This document shows, piece after piece, positions 1-6,987 of a DNA stretch of 55,507 nucleotides. The notes beneath the pieces are model-generated. The model was not told the DNA's origin. It did not search any database and saw only the letters and a list, made by a program, of their open reading frames with translations. Source of the stretch: a virus; the IMG/VR virus record IMGVR_UViG_3300036398_002854, positions 1 to 55,507 of that record; one strand, written 5' to 3'. Position numbers and translations under genes: made by a program. Numbering within the stretch: the first letter of the stretch is position 1; the number at the start of each line of letters is the position of its first letter.

Positions 1-441
1 TCCGCCTGTTCGCAACTCGAAAACCAGATGGCGGGGCTTGGCGCCCGTCTTGTGGCTGACCGCAAGAACACCGCAGGCGAGTCGTCTCAAGTTGCGGAAA
101 TGCGAAGCAAGGGCGAATCTTCGCTGCTTTACGAGATTGTTGAAAGTGCTGAGAATGGCCTGACAGATCTTTTGAAGATTTGGGTTCGTTGGAATGGCCG
201 CAACCCGCGCAACGTCGAAGTGAAGCTGAACCGCGATTTCGTTGACGCGGCGATGGAATACCGGACTTGGCTCCAGCTTGACCGCGCCCACGCCCAGGGC
301 AACATTGACGATGAGACTTACTATCGCACGCTCTTTGAAGGTGAGATGCTTCCTGCGTCCTACACCCACCAAGACGTGAAGAATCTTATTGACAACGCCC
401 CCGCGAATAGGGCCAATGCCGCAGCCGAGGCTACTCCGTAA
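1..441 (+). CDS. Phage portal protein (DUF4055-type), C-terminal part, 5' end outside window
   Basis: The reading frame is open from the first base and ends at a TAA, leaving 146 residues of a longer protein. The pattern of an ENQMAGLGARL segment, then a serine/glutamate stretch and an acidic C-terminus with paired aromatic residues resembles the C-terminal region of the DUF4055 family of portal proteins. Portals form the dodecameric ring at the head vertex through which DNA passes. The position just before a scaffold and a coat protein fits. Only the C-terminus is visible, so the family call rests on resemblance and gene order. Confidence 0.72.
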   Translation, partial: SACSQLENQMAGLGARLVADRKNTAGESSQVAEMRSKGESSLLYEIVESAENGLTDLLKIWVRWNGRNPRNVEVKLNRDFVDAAMEYRTWLQLDRAHAQGNIDDETYYRTLFEGEMLPASYTHQDVKNLIDNAPANRANAAAEATP

Positions 442-468
442 TTCCACGATTAGGGTCAAAAAACTTTT

Positions 469-1311
469 ATGTCTCAAAATATGATGAAGTTGGTTAACCC
501 CGAACTTCGTTTCTTGCCTATGAACATCGAATACGCTTCGACCCTTGGTTTGCCGTTCATGCAGAAAGATGCCCTCGCCAATGAAAAAGGCGTTGTCGTC
601 TGCGGCACGGCGCCTTCGCTCGTAAAAGGGTCTTCGCTGCGAGAAATCAGGCGTCTTAAATCCGTGGGCTACAAAATTGTCGCCGTTAAGCAGGCAATCC
701 GTATTCTTTCTGAATATGATATCATCCCTGATTTCTCTGTGGCGATGGACCCTGGTGAAAAGCAAATCAAAAAGACGCCTCTCGACCTAAGAGTGACTTA
801 CTTCGTCGCTTCCTCGTGCCATCCGAAAATGTTTGATTATCTTTTGAAAGGCGGAGCCAATGTGGTCGTTTTCCATTCTGCTTGCGGTGCTACGTCTGGA
901 AATCTCAGCGAAATGGATATCTATGAAAAGTTTTTTCCAGAGAATTGCAGCTACGAAAGCATAGCAAGCGGCGGCTTTACGGTCGTAAACCGCGCCATTG
1001 CCGTTTGCGAGTGGATGGGCGCCAAGCGTATCTACATCGCAGGCGCACCGTTTGGTTGGCGTGAGAGCGAAGATTACTACGCCCCGACTGTCACGGAACC
1101 GGCGAGCAACGCCACAGGCCCGACACTGGACGACAAGGCGCGAGTAGACGGCAAGCTCTGGTACACAAAGGCAGACTTGCTGCCAAGCGCCGTATCGGTT
1201 GCTCGCAAGGCGAAGGCAAATCCGAATCGGTTTTTCTTTATTGGCGACAGCCTCGCCGCTTCCCTCTCCAAGAAATCAGATGAGTTCTTGGAGAGAGTTG
1301 TTCCGCGCTAG
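469..1311 (+). CDS. DUF115 / MptE-like Rossmann protein (280 aa)
   Basis: The protein opens its fold with VVVCGTAPSL, a glycine-rich loop typical of the DUF115 group (6-hydroxymethylpterin diphosphokinase MptE-like). It continues with KIVAVKQAIRILSEYDIIPDF, which matches the 'unknown position, known date' style strand of that group, and ends with an IYIAGAPFGW segment. Members of this group often sit beside glycosyltransferases in sugar-transfer loci, so transfer of a phosphosugar or nucleotide group is possible; the substrate cannot be read from the sequence. It lies between portal and scaffold, like many cargo genes in head operons. Its stop overlaps the stop of the convergent small gene at 1308-1472 by two bases. 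Confidence 0.6.
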   Translation: MSQNMMKLVNPELRFLPMNIEYASTLGLPFMQKDALANEKGVVVCGTAPSLVKGSSLREIRRLKSVGYKIVAVKQAIRILSEYDIIPDFSVAMDPGEKQIKKTPLDLRVTYFVASSCHPKMFDYLLKGGANVVVFHSACGATSGNLSEMDIYEKFFPENCSYESIASGGFTVVNRAIAVCEWMGAKRIYIAGAPFGWRESEDYYAPTVTEPASNATGPTLDDKARVDGKLWYTKADLLPSAVSVARKAKANPNRFFFIGDSLAASLSKKSDEFLERVVPR

Positions 1312-1472
1312 GACCGCTTTTTGGCCCGTTGTGCTTGGGCGATGTTATCCACAGCATTCGGATAAGGTCGCCCGGCCTTCTCAGCCCGTCGCTTTGCTGC
1401 CGCCTTGTCTTGCGGGCTAAGGGGTGTTGAACGCTTGCGGGGATTCTTCTTTTCCCAAAGCGGCTTGTCCAT
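1308..1472 (-). CDS. Small basic protein, 54 aa, coupled to the gene upstream
   Basis: This short gene starts with ATG at 1472, where it shares one base with the TGA of the preceding gene (TGATG), which implies coupled translation. The product is lysine/arginine-rich, begins MDKPLWEKKNPRKRS and contains AAKRRAEKAGRPYPNAVDN. Similar small basic proteins with the AGRPYPN pattern occur in many Alphaproteobacterial phages and prophages. No function is known to me. High charge suggests nucleic-acid or capsid interior binding, which is inference only. Confidence 0.7.
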   Translation of the reverse strand: MDKPLWEKKNPRKRSTPLSPQDKAAAKRRAEKAGRPYPNAVDNIAQAQRAKKRS

Positions 1473-1852
1473 CACTTCTTCTCCTTCTTGTCGGCAGACT
1501 CCATCTGCCGAACCAACTTATTCGACCATGATTCCCCCGCCGATCCACCCCATAGGTTAATCGCGATCTGCCGCGCGCTTGGTCCGCCATCCGCAGGCTT
1601 GGCTTTGGGAGCATCGCCATGGCGGTCGAAAAACGCCTTCATGCGCTTGGCGGTTTCAGGCGATACGTCCTTGCCTGCGGCCAACGTTGCAGCACGCGCC
1701 ACGCCCGAACCGATGCCTTGCTTGCCTGCTTCAGCGGTTGTAAGCCCGCCCCGCCCATACTTTCGGCGCTGTTCCAGGCCACGCTTTGCGGCTTCGCGTA
1801 CACCTTGTGGCGGAGTAAAATCAATTTTCTCGTATTTCTTTGGCGGTGCCAT
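1472..1852 (-). CDS. Conserved phage protein with GRGGLT / LWGGSAG motifs (126 aa)
   Basis: Start chosen at the second ATG (1852) because GGAGG lies eight bases upstream; an ATG five codons earlier has no ribosome site. The product begins MAPPKKYEKIDFTPP and carries KYGRGGLT, VSPETAKRMKAFFDRH and INLWGGSAGESW. This set of motifs recurs in a conserved phage family, sometimes fused to prohead protease or structural proteins, but the biochemical role is not established. It reads against the surrounding head genes and forms a two-gene unit with the 54-residue protein. Its own promoter is proposed just upstream. Confidence 0.75.
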   Translation of the reverse strand: MAPPKKYEKIDFTPPQGVREAAKRGLEQRRKYGRGGLTTAEAGKQGIGSGVARAATLAAGKDVSPETAKRMKAFFDRHGDAPKAKPADGGPSARQIAINLWGGSAGESWSNKLVRQMESADKKEKK

Positions 1853-1884
1853 CGCACTTGCCTCCAAGGGGATATTGAATTGCG

Positions 1885-1915
1885 CTTATACAATGGTTTA
1901 GGCATACCACGTCAA
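1885..1915 (-). promoter_or_regulatory. Candidate leftward promoter for the 1308-1852 pair
   Basis: On the minus strand TTGACG (1915-1910) is followed after 19 bases by TATAAG (1890-1885); TGTATA at 17 bases is an alternative -10. It lies about 35 bases upstream of the chosen start. Spacing is on the long side, so this is a plausible rather than firm assignment. Confidence 0.4.
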
Positions 1916-1981
1916 CCGTGCGGCTGCGCCGCGCCCGTTTGTCGCCTCGGTTAATGGTGGCCTCCTGGGGAGTAATCCTAA

Positions 1982-2770
1982 ATGCTTATCCGTTCTCTTA
2001 TCAATCCTATCACCCGAAATGCTGACGGCGAAGGTAGTGGAGGGGCGCCAGATATTGCGGCCCTTGTCGCCGCAGAAGTGCAAAAGGTAACAGCCGGTCT
2101 TAAAAGCAAGAATGAAGAGCTTTTGAATGAAGTTAAGTCCGAACGTCAGCGCCGCGTCGAATATGAGAATCAAATTCGCAGCATGGGCAGTCAGGACGAT
2201 ATCAACAAGGCCCGTGAACTGATGGAGCGTATGCAGGCGGATGCTGACCTGCGTATGATCGTTGAGGGCGGCAAGGCTGCGTTTGAGGATGTGCTGACCC
2301 GCCGCACAAAGACGGTTGTATCTCAGGAACGTGCCGCCAAGGAAGCGGCGGAGCGGGCTGCGGCTGAGGCTGCGGCGCGGGCGGAAGCCGCACAAAACCG
2401 TTGGCGTGCGGAGCGTCTGAACTACGAAGTGACTTCTGCCGTTAGCAAGGCCAAGGCCATTCCTGAAGCGGCAGAATATATCCGAATCAAGGCAGAACAG
2501 ATGTTCGCCCTTGACGATGAGACTGGCAAGCCGCGCCTGCGTGATGGGATTGACGCGATTGACCGCAGCGGCAATCCGCACACGCTGGAGACTTGGGTTG
2601 ATTCGCTCCGCGACAGCAACCCGTTCTTCTTCGGGATGCCGTCTGGTGGTGGCGCGGGCGGCGGTAACAACGCCAACGGTCGGGCGCCCATCAAGATCAA
2701 TTCGTCCGACAGCAAGGCAATCAGCGGTAATCTAGAGGCGATTGCGGCGGGTAAGGCTGTCCTAGCGTAA
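1982..2770 (+). CDS. Head scaffolding protein (262 aa)
   Basis: The gene lies immediately before the major capsid gene, the usual scaffold position. After a short N-terminus, residues about 30-140 are rich in Glu, Lys, Arg and Ala with heptad-like spacing and predict a long coiled coil, including an alanine/glutamate run near residue 125. The C-terminal third has a glycine-rich linker (GGGAGGG) and a small polar tail, as expected for a scaffold that binds coat subunits through its C-terminus. Scaffolds direct procapsid assembly and leave before packaging. A strong terminator follows the stop. Identification is by position, composition and size rather than a diagnostic motif. Confidence 0.75.
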   Translation: MLIRSLINPITRNADGEGSGGAPDIAALVAAEVQKVTAGLKSKNEELLNEVKSERQRRVEYENQIRSMGSQDDINKARELMERMQADADLRMIVEGGKAAFEDVLTRRTKTVVSQERAAKEAAERAAAEAAARAEAAQNRWRAERLNYEVTSAVSKAKAIPEAAEYIRIKAEQMFALDDETGKPRLRDGIDAIDRSGNPHTLETWVDSLRDSNPFFFGMPSGGGAGGGNNANGRAPIKINSSDSKAISGNLEAIAAGKAVLA

Positions 2771-2779
2771 CAAATACTT

Positions 2780-2820
2780 TACCTACGGGGGTAAAAACCC
2801 CCGTAGGTATTGACTTTTTT
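2780..2820 (+). terminator. Rho-independent terminator after the scaffold gene
   Basis: A perfect 12 bp stem (2780-2791 with 2798-2809) around a TAAAAA loop is followed closely by a run of six T (2815-2820). It separates scaffold from capsid transcription. Confidence 0.85.
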
Positions 2821-2836
2821 GCCTAATTCCTAATAG
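2810..2836 (+). promoter_or_regulatory. Candidate promoter for the capsid gene
   Basis: TTGACT (2810-2815) overlaps the T-tail of the terminator and is followed at 15 bases by TAATAG (2831-2836). A terminator directly followed by a promoter would allow independent high-level capsid transcription. The short spacer makes the call tentative. Confidence 0.35.
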
Positions 2837-2882
2837 GTAGTGAATGTTTACGTTTTTGACCCCTGTGGGGTTAAAAGCATTT

Positions 2883-2940
2883 CCCGCCGATCTTGTGGGT
2901 CGTGTGCGGTTCGCGGACACCTTCGGGTTTCAACGGCGGG
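2883..2940 (+). other. Structured 5' leader of the capsid mRNA
   Basis: CCCGCCG (2883-2889) pairs perfectly with CGGCGGG (2934-2940), closing a 44-base interior that holds a second hairpin in which GTGT and GCG pair with ACAC and CGC across a two-base bulge, plus a CTTCGG-containing segment. The structure ends about 35 bases before the capsid start. It may stabilise the message or control translation. Confidence 0.4.
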
Positions 2941-2975
2941 GATGCCGCTAGACCCTAATTTCACAGGAGGCTTTG

Positions 2976-4112
2976 ATGCCCAATAGTCTTTCCAATCTTA
3001 TTCCCCGGCTTCTAGCGCGCGGTCTACTTGCTCTGCGTGAGCAGGCCGTTATGCCCCGCCTTGTGAACCTCGACTATTCGAGCGAAGGCGCGATGCGTGG
3101 CTCCACCATCGACATCCCGATCAGCAACACATTCACCGCCACCAACGTTGCTCCTAGCATGACGCCCGCTTCAGCGCAGGACAGCACCCCCGGCCTAGTG
3201 CAGATTGCCCTAGACCAGTGGAAGGAAGTGCCCTTCTTCATCACCGACAAGCAGCGTATGGAGATCATGGAGAGCGAGTCCTTCCTCCCCATGAACGTCT
3301 CCGAGACTGTTCGTGCGCTTGCCAACTCGATGGACGGCCACATCCACAACCAGTATATCGACGTGTATGGGTATGTTGGCACCGCTGGCGACACGCCGTT
3401 CAGCACCATTGCCGACGTGGTGAACGCCCGTGCGCAGCTAAACAAGCAGCTTGCTCCGATGGGCAACCGCCGTATGGTGCTGAACCCCGACGCCGAAGCG
3501 AGCCTGCTCCAGCTTCCCGCCATGTCTGACCTAGAGAAGACTGGCGACCCGGAAGTGAAGATGGAAGGTATGCTCGGGCGCAAGTTCGGGTTTGACTTCT
3601 ATCAGTCCACCAACGTCGTGACCCACACCGCCGGCACCATCGGCAGCGTGACGGTTGCTTCGACCACGGCGGCTGGCGCCACCACCCTGGACATCATCGC
3701 TTCGGTGGGCGGCACTCTGAAGAAGGGCGACGTGTTCAGCATCGCCGGTAACAGCCAGACCTACGTGGTGACTTCGGCTGATGCCACCTACTCTTCGACC
3801 AAGACCGCCATCTCCATCAGCCCGGCCCTGGTTGCCATCGCCTCCAGCGGTGCCGACGTGGCGGTTCGTGCTTCTCACGTTGTCAACCTCGCCTTCCAGC
3901 GCGAAGCCTTCGCCTTCGTGAACCGTCCGCTGGCCGGTGTTGGTGGCGGTGCTGAACTCGGCTCGATCATCTCTCAGATGACCGATCCGGTATCTGGCCT
4001 GACCATGCGTATGGAAGTGACCCGCCACAACAAGCAGGAGCGTTTCGCCGTGGACGTGCTATACGGCGCCAAGGCGATCCGCCCCGCCCTTGCTACCCGC
4101 GTCGCTGGCTAA
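2976..4112 (+). CDS. Major capsid protein, P22 coat-like (378 aa)
   Basis: The start is ATG 2976, five bases after AGGAGG; an in-frame TTG one codon earlier is too close to the ribosome site. The protein opens with MPNSLSNLIPRLLARGLLAL, then has a long SMDGHIHNQYIDVYGYVG helix-like segment, NRRMVLNPDAEASLL and MEGMLGRKFGFDFYQS, the order seen in P22-type HK97-fold coat proteins. An inserted region around residues 205-290 contains LKKGDVFSIAGNSQTYVV, comparable to the extra beta domain of this family. It builds the icosahedral shell. Its strong ribosome site, structured leader and flanking terminators suggest high, independent expression. Confidence 0.9.
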   Translation: MPNSLSNLIPRLLARGLLALREQAVMPRLVNLDYSSEGAMRGSTIDIPISNTFTATNVAPSMTPASAQDSTPGLVQIALDQWKEVPFFITDKQRMEIMESESFLPMNVSETVRALANSMDGHIHNQYIDVYGYVGTAGDTPFSTIADVVNARAQLNKQLAPMGNRRMVLNPDAEASLLQLPAMSDLEKTGDPEVKMEGMLGRKFGFDFYQSTNVVTHTAGTIGSVTVASTTAAGATTLDIIASVGGTLKKGDVFSIAGNSQTYVVTSADATYSSTKTAISISPALVAIASSGADVAVRASHVVNLAFQREAFAFVNRPLAGVGGGAELGSIISQMTDPVSGLTMRMEVTRHNKQERFAVDVLYGAKAIRPALATRVAG

Positions 4113-4132
4113 TCGCTTCGCCTCAAAACAAG

Positions 4133-4161
4133 AAAGCCGGGCAGAAATGCCCGGCTTTTTT
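4133..4161 (+). terminator. Strong terminator after the capsid gene
   Basis: A perfect 11 bp stem (4133-4143 with 4148-4158) with a GAAA tetraloop runs into a T tail. It also separates rightward capsid transcription from the leftward tRNA gene that ends at 4164. Confidence 0.92.
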
Positions 4162-4163
4162 GT

Positions 4164-4250
4164 TGGTGGAGGCGGAGGGATTTGAACCCACAAACCTTTT
4201 CAGGTAGCAGGGTTTGAGCCTGCCGCGTATGCCTGTTCCGCCACGCCTCC
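4164..4250 (-). tRNA. tRNA-Leu (CAA), CCA encoded
   Basis: On the minus strand a 7 bp acceptor stem (GGAGGCG with CGCCTCC), a D arm, an anticodon stem GCAGG/CCTGC with loop CTCAAAC, a long type-II variable arm and a T arm with TTCAAAT can be folded. The anticodon is CAA, reading UUG. The 3' CCA is present in the DNA (4164-4166). The T stem has one U-U mismatch. Its 5' end at 4250 touches the stop codon of the deaminase gene, so both come from one transcript that needs processing. Confidence 0.9.
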
Positions 4251-4652
4251 TTAAAGGCATTCGTATCCTCTTTCAGTGGTATAGAATACCCGCTTTATCC
4301 CGAAGTCAGTAATGCACCTAGCGCAACCCGGACAGGGTTTAGCATTGCCCAAAATAAATTTATCTCGTTTCGTGCTAGAATACTTGACCCGGTACACATA
4401 TAGGTCCGCTTTCTTCAAACTATCTACGTCCACAACACGCAAAGCATTAAAAATGGCATTTGTCTCTGCGTGCCAAAAAATAGATTCAGGGTTTTTCCCA
4501 AATTTGGCTTGGAACGGATGCGTTCGCATCTGGTTAGCACCGAACGATACGATTTCTTTGCCGCGCACGATAGCTGCCGCTATGCGTGAACTTTTAATCG
4601 GAGATACGTCTTCCGCAAGCATACGCAGTGTATTGAATATGTTCTCGTGCAT
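4251..4652 (-). CDS. Deoxycytidylate deaminase family protein (133 aa)
   Basis: This zinc-dependent deaminase would convert dCMP to dUMP, feeding thymidylate synthesis. The catalytic signature is complete: H61-A-E63 supplies the zinc histidine and the proton-shuttling glutamate, and the PCPGC motif supplies C107 and C110. An AGGGG ribosome site lies nine bases before ATG 4652. It belongs to a leftward group with dNMP kinase. The stop codon abuts the 5' end of tRNA-Leu, and tRNA-Met lies 17 bases upstream of its start, so the gene sits between two tRNAs. A ComE-type or MafB19-like deaminase is possible, but phage context favours dCMP. Confidence 0.85.
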   Translation of the reverse strand: MHENIFNTLRMLAEDVSPIKSSRIAAAIVRGKEIVSFGANQMRTHPFQAKFGKNPESIFWHAETNAIFNALRVVDVDSLKKADLYVYRVKYSSTKRDKFILGNAKPCPGCARCITDFGIKRVFYTTERGYECL

Positions 4653-4669
4653 TTTTGTGCCCCTAAGTT

Positions 4670-4746
4670 TGGTGTAAGCGGCAGGACTTGAACCTGCACC
4701 TAGCCTGTTATGAGCAGGCCGCTCTACCTAATTAAGCTACGCTTAC
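4670..4746 (-). tRNA. tRNA-Met (CAT), CCA encoded
   Basis: The minus strand folds into a 77-base cloverleaf: acceptor GTAAGCG/CGCTTAC, D arm with TTAATTAGGTAGAGC, anticodon stem GCCTG/CAGGC around loop CTCATAA, and T arm CAGG-TTCAAGT-CCTG. The anticodon is CAT. With CAT it could be elongator Met or a lysidine-modified Ile tRNA; I cannot decide. The acceptor 5' strand overlaps the TAA stop of the gene at 4743-4976. Confidence 0.9.
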
Positions 4747-4976
4747 TCTCCGTCTTCATCGTCATCGTCAGTTGTGAAAATAAAGTATTCTCCTTGACGG
4801 AAAAGAAAAACAGCCTCCATATTCGAGACGCTATCGGTCATAACCATTCCGGCATTTCCCTCTTTATCAAGAAAAAGCGTGACGGCCTTTTCAATCCCCA
4901 TTTCCGATAGCCGTTCGGCTTGCGCCATCAACTGAGAACGGCCAGCGCCAGTCGTGCTGTTATTCTTCTTCGTCAT
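4743..4976 (-). CDS. Small acidic protein of unknown function (77 aa)
   Basis: No family recognised. The protein starts MTKKNNSTTG, has an amphipathic segment (residues 15-30), a beta-rich middle and a very acidic tail (TTDDDDEDGE). Its TAA stop lies within the 5' acceptor strand of tRNA-Met, so the last four bases are shared. It follows dNMP kinase by nine bases in the same leftward unit. The ribosome site is weak (AAGG 13 bases upstream). Acidic tail proteins of this size in phages sometimes act as inhibitors or DNA mimics, but nothing here shows that. Confidence 0.6.
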   Translation of the reverse strand: MTKKNNSTTGAGRSQLMAQAERLSEMGIEKAVTLFLDKEGNAGMVMTDSVSNMEAVFLFRQGEYFIFTTDDDDEDGE

Positions 4977-4985
4977 AGAGAAATA

Positions 4986-5639
4986 CTATCCTTGAAGGTC
5001 AGGGAGTTGGTTCTTTGCCCGCACATACGCTTGGATGTCGAAAGCGGCATCTCGTGCAAAAGAGTCTGCCGAGGGGTAGTCGTTAAAAATATGAAGGTCG
5101 AAAGGCTTGTTGGACAGGTTGCCTTCGCTTGAATGCTCCTTGGTGAATAGCCGCTGAAACCAATTGCGCTTCGGCTTTTCGGCTTCCAAGCTGGGGCGAC
5201 GGATTTCCACCATTGTCGCCTTCATATCTTTTTTGAGGTAGTCATACTCGTTGTCGAAACGAACATCGTCAACGACGACATTCTTACCATCCCACAAAAG
5301 AGGGCGGATTTTGGTATCAGCAACTTCAAGCCAAAAACTCTGCCCCATGCAGTTACGACCCCATTCCGTGCCAAGGGTCTGCATGGCGTGGCGGGGTGTC
5401 TTGTCAAAAAGGAAGGGGCAGTGTCGGTGCTTCTCGCTGCCCTCGATGATTTCGTCAATCTTGCACATAGGCACGCCTTGATAGGCCAAAAGGGCGCGGA
5501 GCATCGCCTTTAGGCCATCCGCCATCTTCACACGAACGAAGCCGTATTCGCGCACAAGCATGTCGGCCACGGTGCTTTTTCCCGCACCGGGATATGGGCT
5601 GTAGATGCCAACAAGATTTCCAGTTTTAAGCGGGGACAT
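4986..5639 (-). CDS. Deoxynucleoside monophosphate kinase (217 aa)
   Basis: A P-loop kinase that would phosphorylate dNMPs to dNDPs for DNA synthesis. The Walker A motif is at residues 17-22 (PGAGKS), followed by a family-specific RHAMQTLGTEWGRN segment near residue 85 and NVVVDDVRFDNEYDYL, both characteristic of T4 gp1-type dNMP kinases. The start overlaps the end of the metallophosphoesterase gene by 14 bases, with GAAGG upstream. It works with dCMP deaminase, ribonucleotide reductase and the dCTP deaminase-like protein encoded elsewhere in the window. Confidence 0.88.
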   Translation of the reverse strand: MSPLKTGNLVGIYSPYPGAGKSTVADMLVREYGFVRVKMADGLKAMLRALLAYQGVPMCKIDEIIEGSEKHRHCPFLFDKTPRHAMQTLGTEWGRNCMGQSFWLEVADTKIRPLLWDGKNVVVDDVRFDNEYDYLKKDMKATMVEIRRPSLEAEKPKRNWFQRLFTKEHSSEGNLSNKPFDLHIFNDYPSADSFARDAAFDIQAYVRAKNQLPDLQG

Positions 5640-6624
5640 GGTTTGCCTTCACTCTGATACGGGGTTTGCTTGTGGCGATGGCGTCGCCTCTGAACCACGC
5701 CACGCCTGCGTCGTCAACTTCAACCAACTCTGGCGGTAATAGCACACCACCACGCCAAGTCAACACCGCAAAACCGGGACGCGAATAGGACGGGCCATCT
5801 TCCGCATACTCGAAGGCAGAGTGGTCCTTGTGGGCCAGGAAGCCGCACTCCACGCCCCAGCGCCGCCCCTGGTAGTCCTCGATAGGCGAGACGGTCAGGG
5901 CGTGCGTATGGCCCGTGACGATGCTCACACCGGCTACCATGGCGTTGTTGCGAGCAGCGCCGACGCCTTGGCGCTGCTTGTGCTTGATGACCGTGTGGCC
6001 GCCTCGCACGCCACTATTGACGTGAAGGGACCAACTCATCTTCCAATTAACGAAATGGTCGGACAGGCGAAAACCTGAGATGCCCTTATAGTCTGAAGCC
6101 GTCAGCGCCAGCTTGTAGTCGAAGCGTCTGCAATGGTTGCCGATGGTGTAGAACTTCGGCATGCCGGGCGGCAGCAAAGCTTCAATGTTGGCGAGGACTT
6201 CGGTGCAGGCGTCTAATTCTTCCTTCACGCTCGGCTTGCGCTCCCAGCCAAGGGGAGGATGGCGCCCAATAGAGGCGCCGTCAAACAAGTCTCCGTTCAT
6301 CACGAAGAAGTCGGGTTTGATCTGCGGCAGAAGCGTATAGAGTGCGGATTCGGCTGCCGTTATGCCATCACCGGGCCACTTGTGGCGGTCGCTCACGATA
6401 ACAGCGCAGCCATCTTCGATCTGAAAATGCTCCCTTAGCGTATATGCGCGGTCGTGAACCGTCAAATCGTCTGTGATGGACGGCAGCACATAACCGAGGC
6501 TTTCAAGCCTGTTGCGCCTCGAATAGACGTTGCGGACATGAATGCCGAGGGCCTTTGCAACTTGGTTTGGCGAGAAACCGCTTTCGACCCAAGTGCGGAT
6601 GAAGTCGTTAGCGGAAGTTACCAC
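5626..6624 (-). CDS. Metallophosphoesterase with N-terminal helix-turn-helix (332 aa)
   Basis: Start taken at GTG 6624, seven bases after AAGG; a TTG two codons earlier is possible. Residues about 10-45 form a resolvase-like helix-turn-helix (FSPNQVAKALGIHVRNVYSR). The rest is a calcineurin-like phosphoesterase with SDRH, NGDLFD, GNHCRR and GHTH metal-binding motifs in order; the usual DxH is represented by DRH. Such phage enzymes are nucleases or phosphodiesterases with unknown targets. The fused DNA-binding segment suggests a nucleic acid substrate or self-regulation. It sits directly downstream of the lysis genes and overlaps the outer spanin gene. Confidence 0.85.
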   Translation of the reverse strand: MVTSANDFIRTWVESGFSPNQVAKALGIHVRNVYSRRNRLESLGYVLPSITDDLTVHDRAYTLREHFQIEDGCAVIVSDRHKWPGDGITAAESALYTLLPQIKPDFFVMNGDLFDGASIGRHPPLGWERKPSVKEELDACTEVLANIEALLPPGMPKFYTIGNHCRRFDYKLALTASDYKGISGFRLSDHFVNWKMSWSLHVNSGVRGGHTVIKHKQRQGVGAARNNAMVAGVSIVTGHTHALTVSPIEDYQGRRWGVECGFLAHKDHSAFEYAEDGPSYSRPGFAVLTWRGGVLLPPELVEVDDAGVAWFRGDAIATSKPRIRVKANHVPA

Positions 6625-6812
6625 TTGCAAACCTTTTGGCCTGTCAGGTTATGGGCCAAAATCTGCTTTGCGGTTTCATTCGTAAACGCGTCTTGCTTCG
6701 ACACGTAGATGGGCCTCCAAGGCCCACACGCATCAATCCCGGCGCCAGTCTTGGCGCAGCCTGTCAACAGCACTACTGCCAGAAGTGGTGCCCATCTTAC
6801 GGTCGATTTCAT
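6618..6812 (-). CDS. Outer-membrane spanin lipoprotein (Rz1-like, 64 aa)
   Basis: The N-terminus is a lipoprotein signal with lipobox LLTGC (Cys19), giving a 46-residue mature lipoprotein anchored in the outer membrane. It overlaps the inner spanin gene in another frame by 80 bases, the classic Rz/Rz1 arrangement. The mature part contains PWRPIYVSKQDAFT and ILAHN, a pattern common to Alphaproteobacterial phage o-spanins. Together with the inner spanin it would fuse the inner and outer membranes in the last step of lysis. GGAG stands seven bases before the start. Confidence 0.85.
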   Translation of the reverse strand: MKSTVRWAPLLAVVLLTGCAKTGAGIDACGPWRPIYVSKQDAFTNETAKQILAHNLTGQKVCKW

Positions 6813-6987
6813 CCCGCGTTCTCCGTGTCTCTATGTCGCTCGCCAATGCCCTTTGCTTTTCCGATTCAATGCCGCTGCGCCTGCCCTTGAGATATGCAGA
6901 TGCAAAAAGCATAGCGGCGCCGAAGATTGCAAGAAAAAAGCGACCAACCTTGGAAGAAAAAAATGAGACAGCGTTCAGAAGCATCAT
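6733..6987 (-). CDS. Inner-membrane spanin (Rz-like, 84 aa)
   Basis: The start is ATG 6987, overlapping the endolysin stop as ATGA (an immediate second ATG is also in frame). Residues 15-33 (GRFFLAIFGAAMLFASAYL) form a single N-terminal membrane anchor, followed by a charged, probably coiled-coil periplasmic part rich in Glu, Arg and Lys. This topology, with the lipoprotein gene nested in its 3' end, identifies it as the inner half of the spanin complex. It is short compared with lambda Rz. Confidence 0.82.
   Translation of the reverse strand: MMLLNAVSFFSSKVGRFFLAIFGAAMLFASAYLKGRRSGIESEKQRALASDIETRRTRDEIDRKMGTTSGSSAVDRLRQDWRRD

Noticed and set aside
1417-1620. 67-residue leftward frame beginning at 1620
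   Set aside because: It overlaps the better supported genes 1308-1472 and 1472-1852, which have ribosome sites and family motifs.
4164-4746. tRNA genes as a phage attachment site
   Set aside because: No integrase or excisionase lies nearby and the tRNAs are complete genes within a phage operon.
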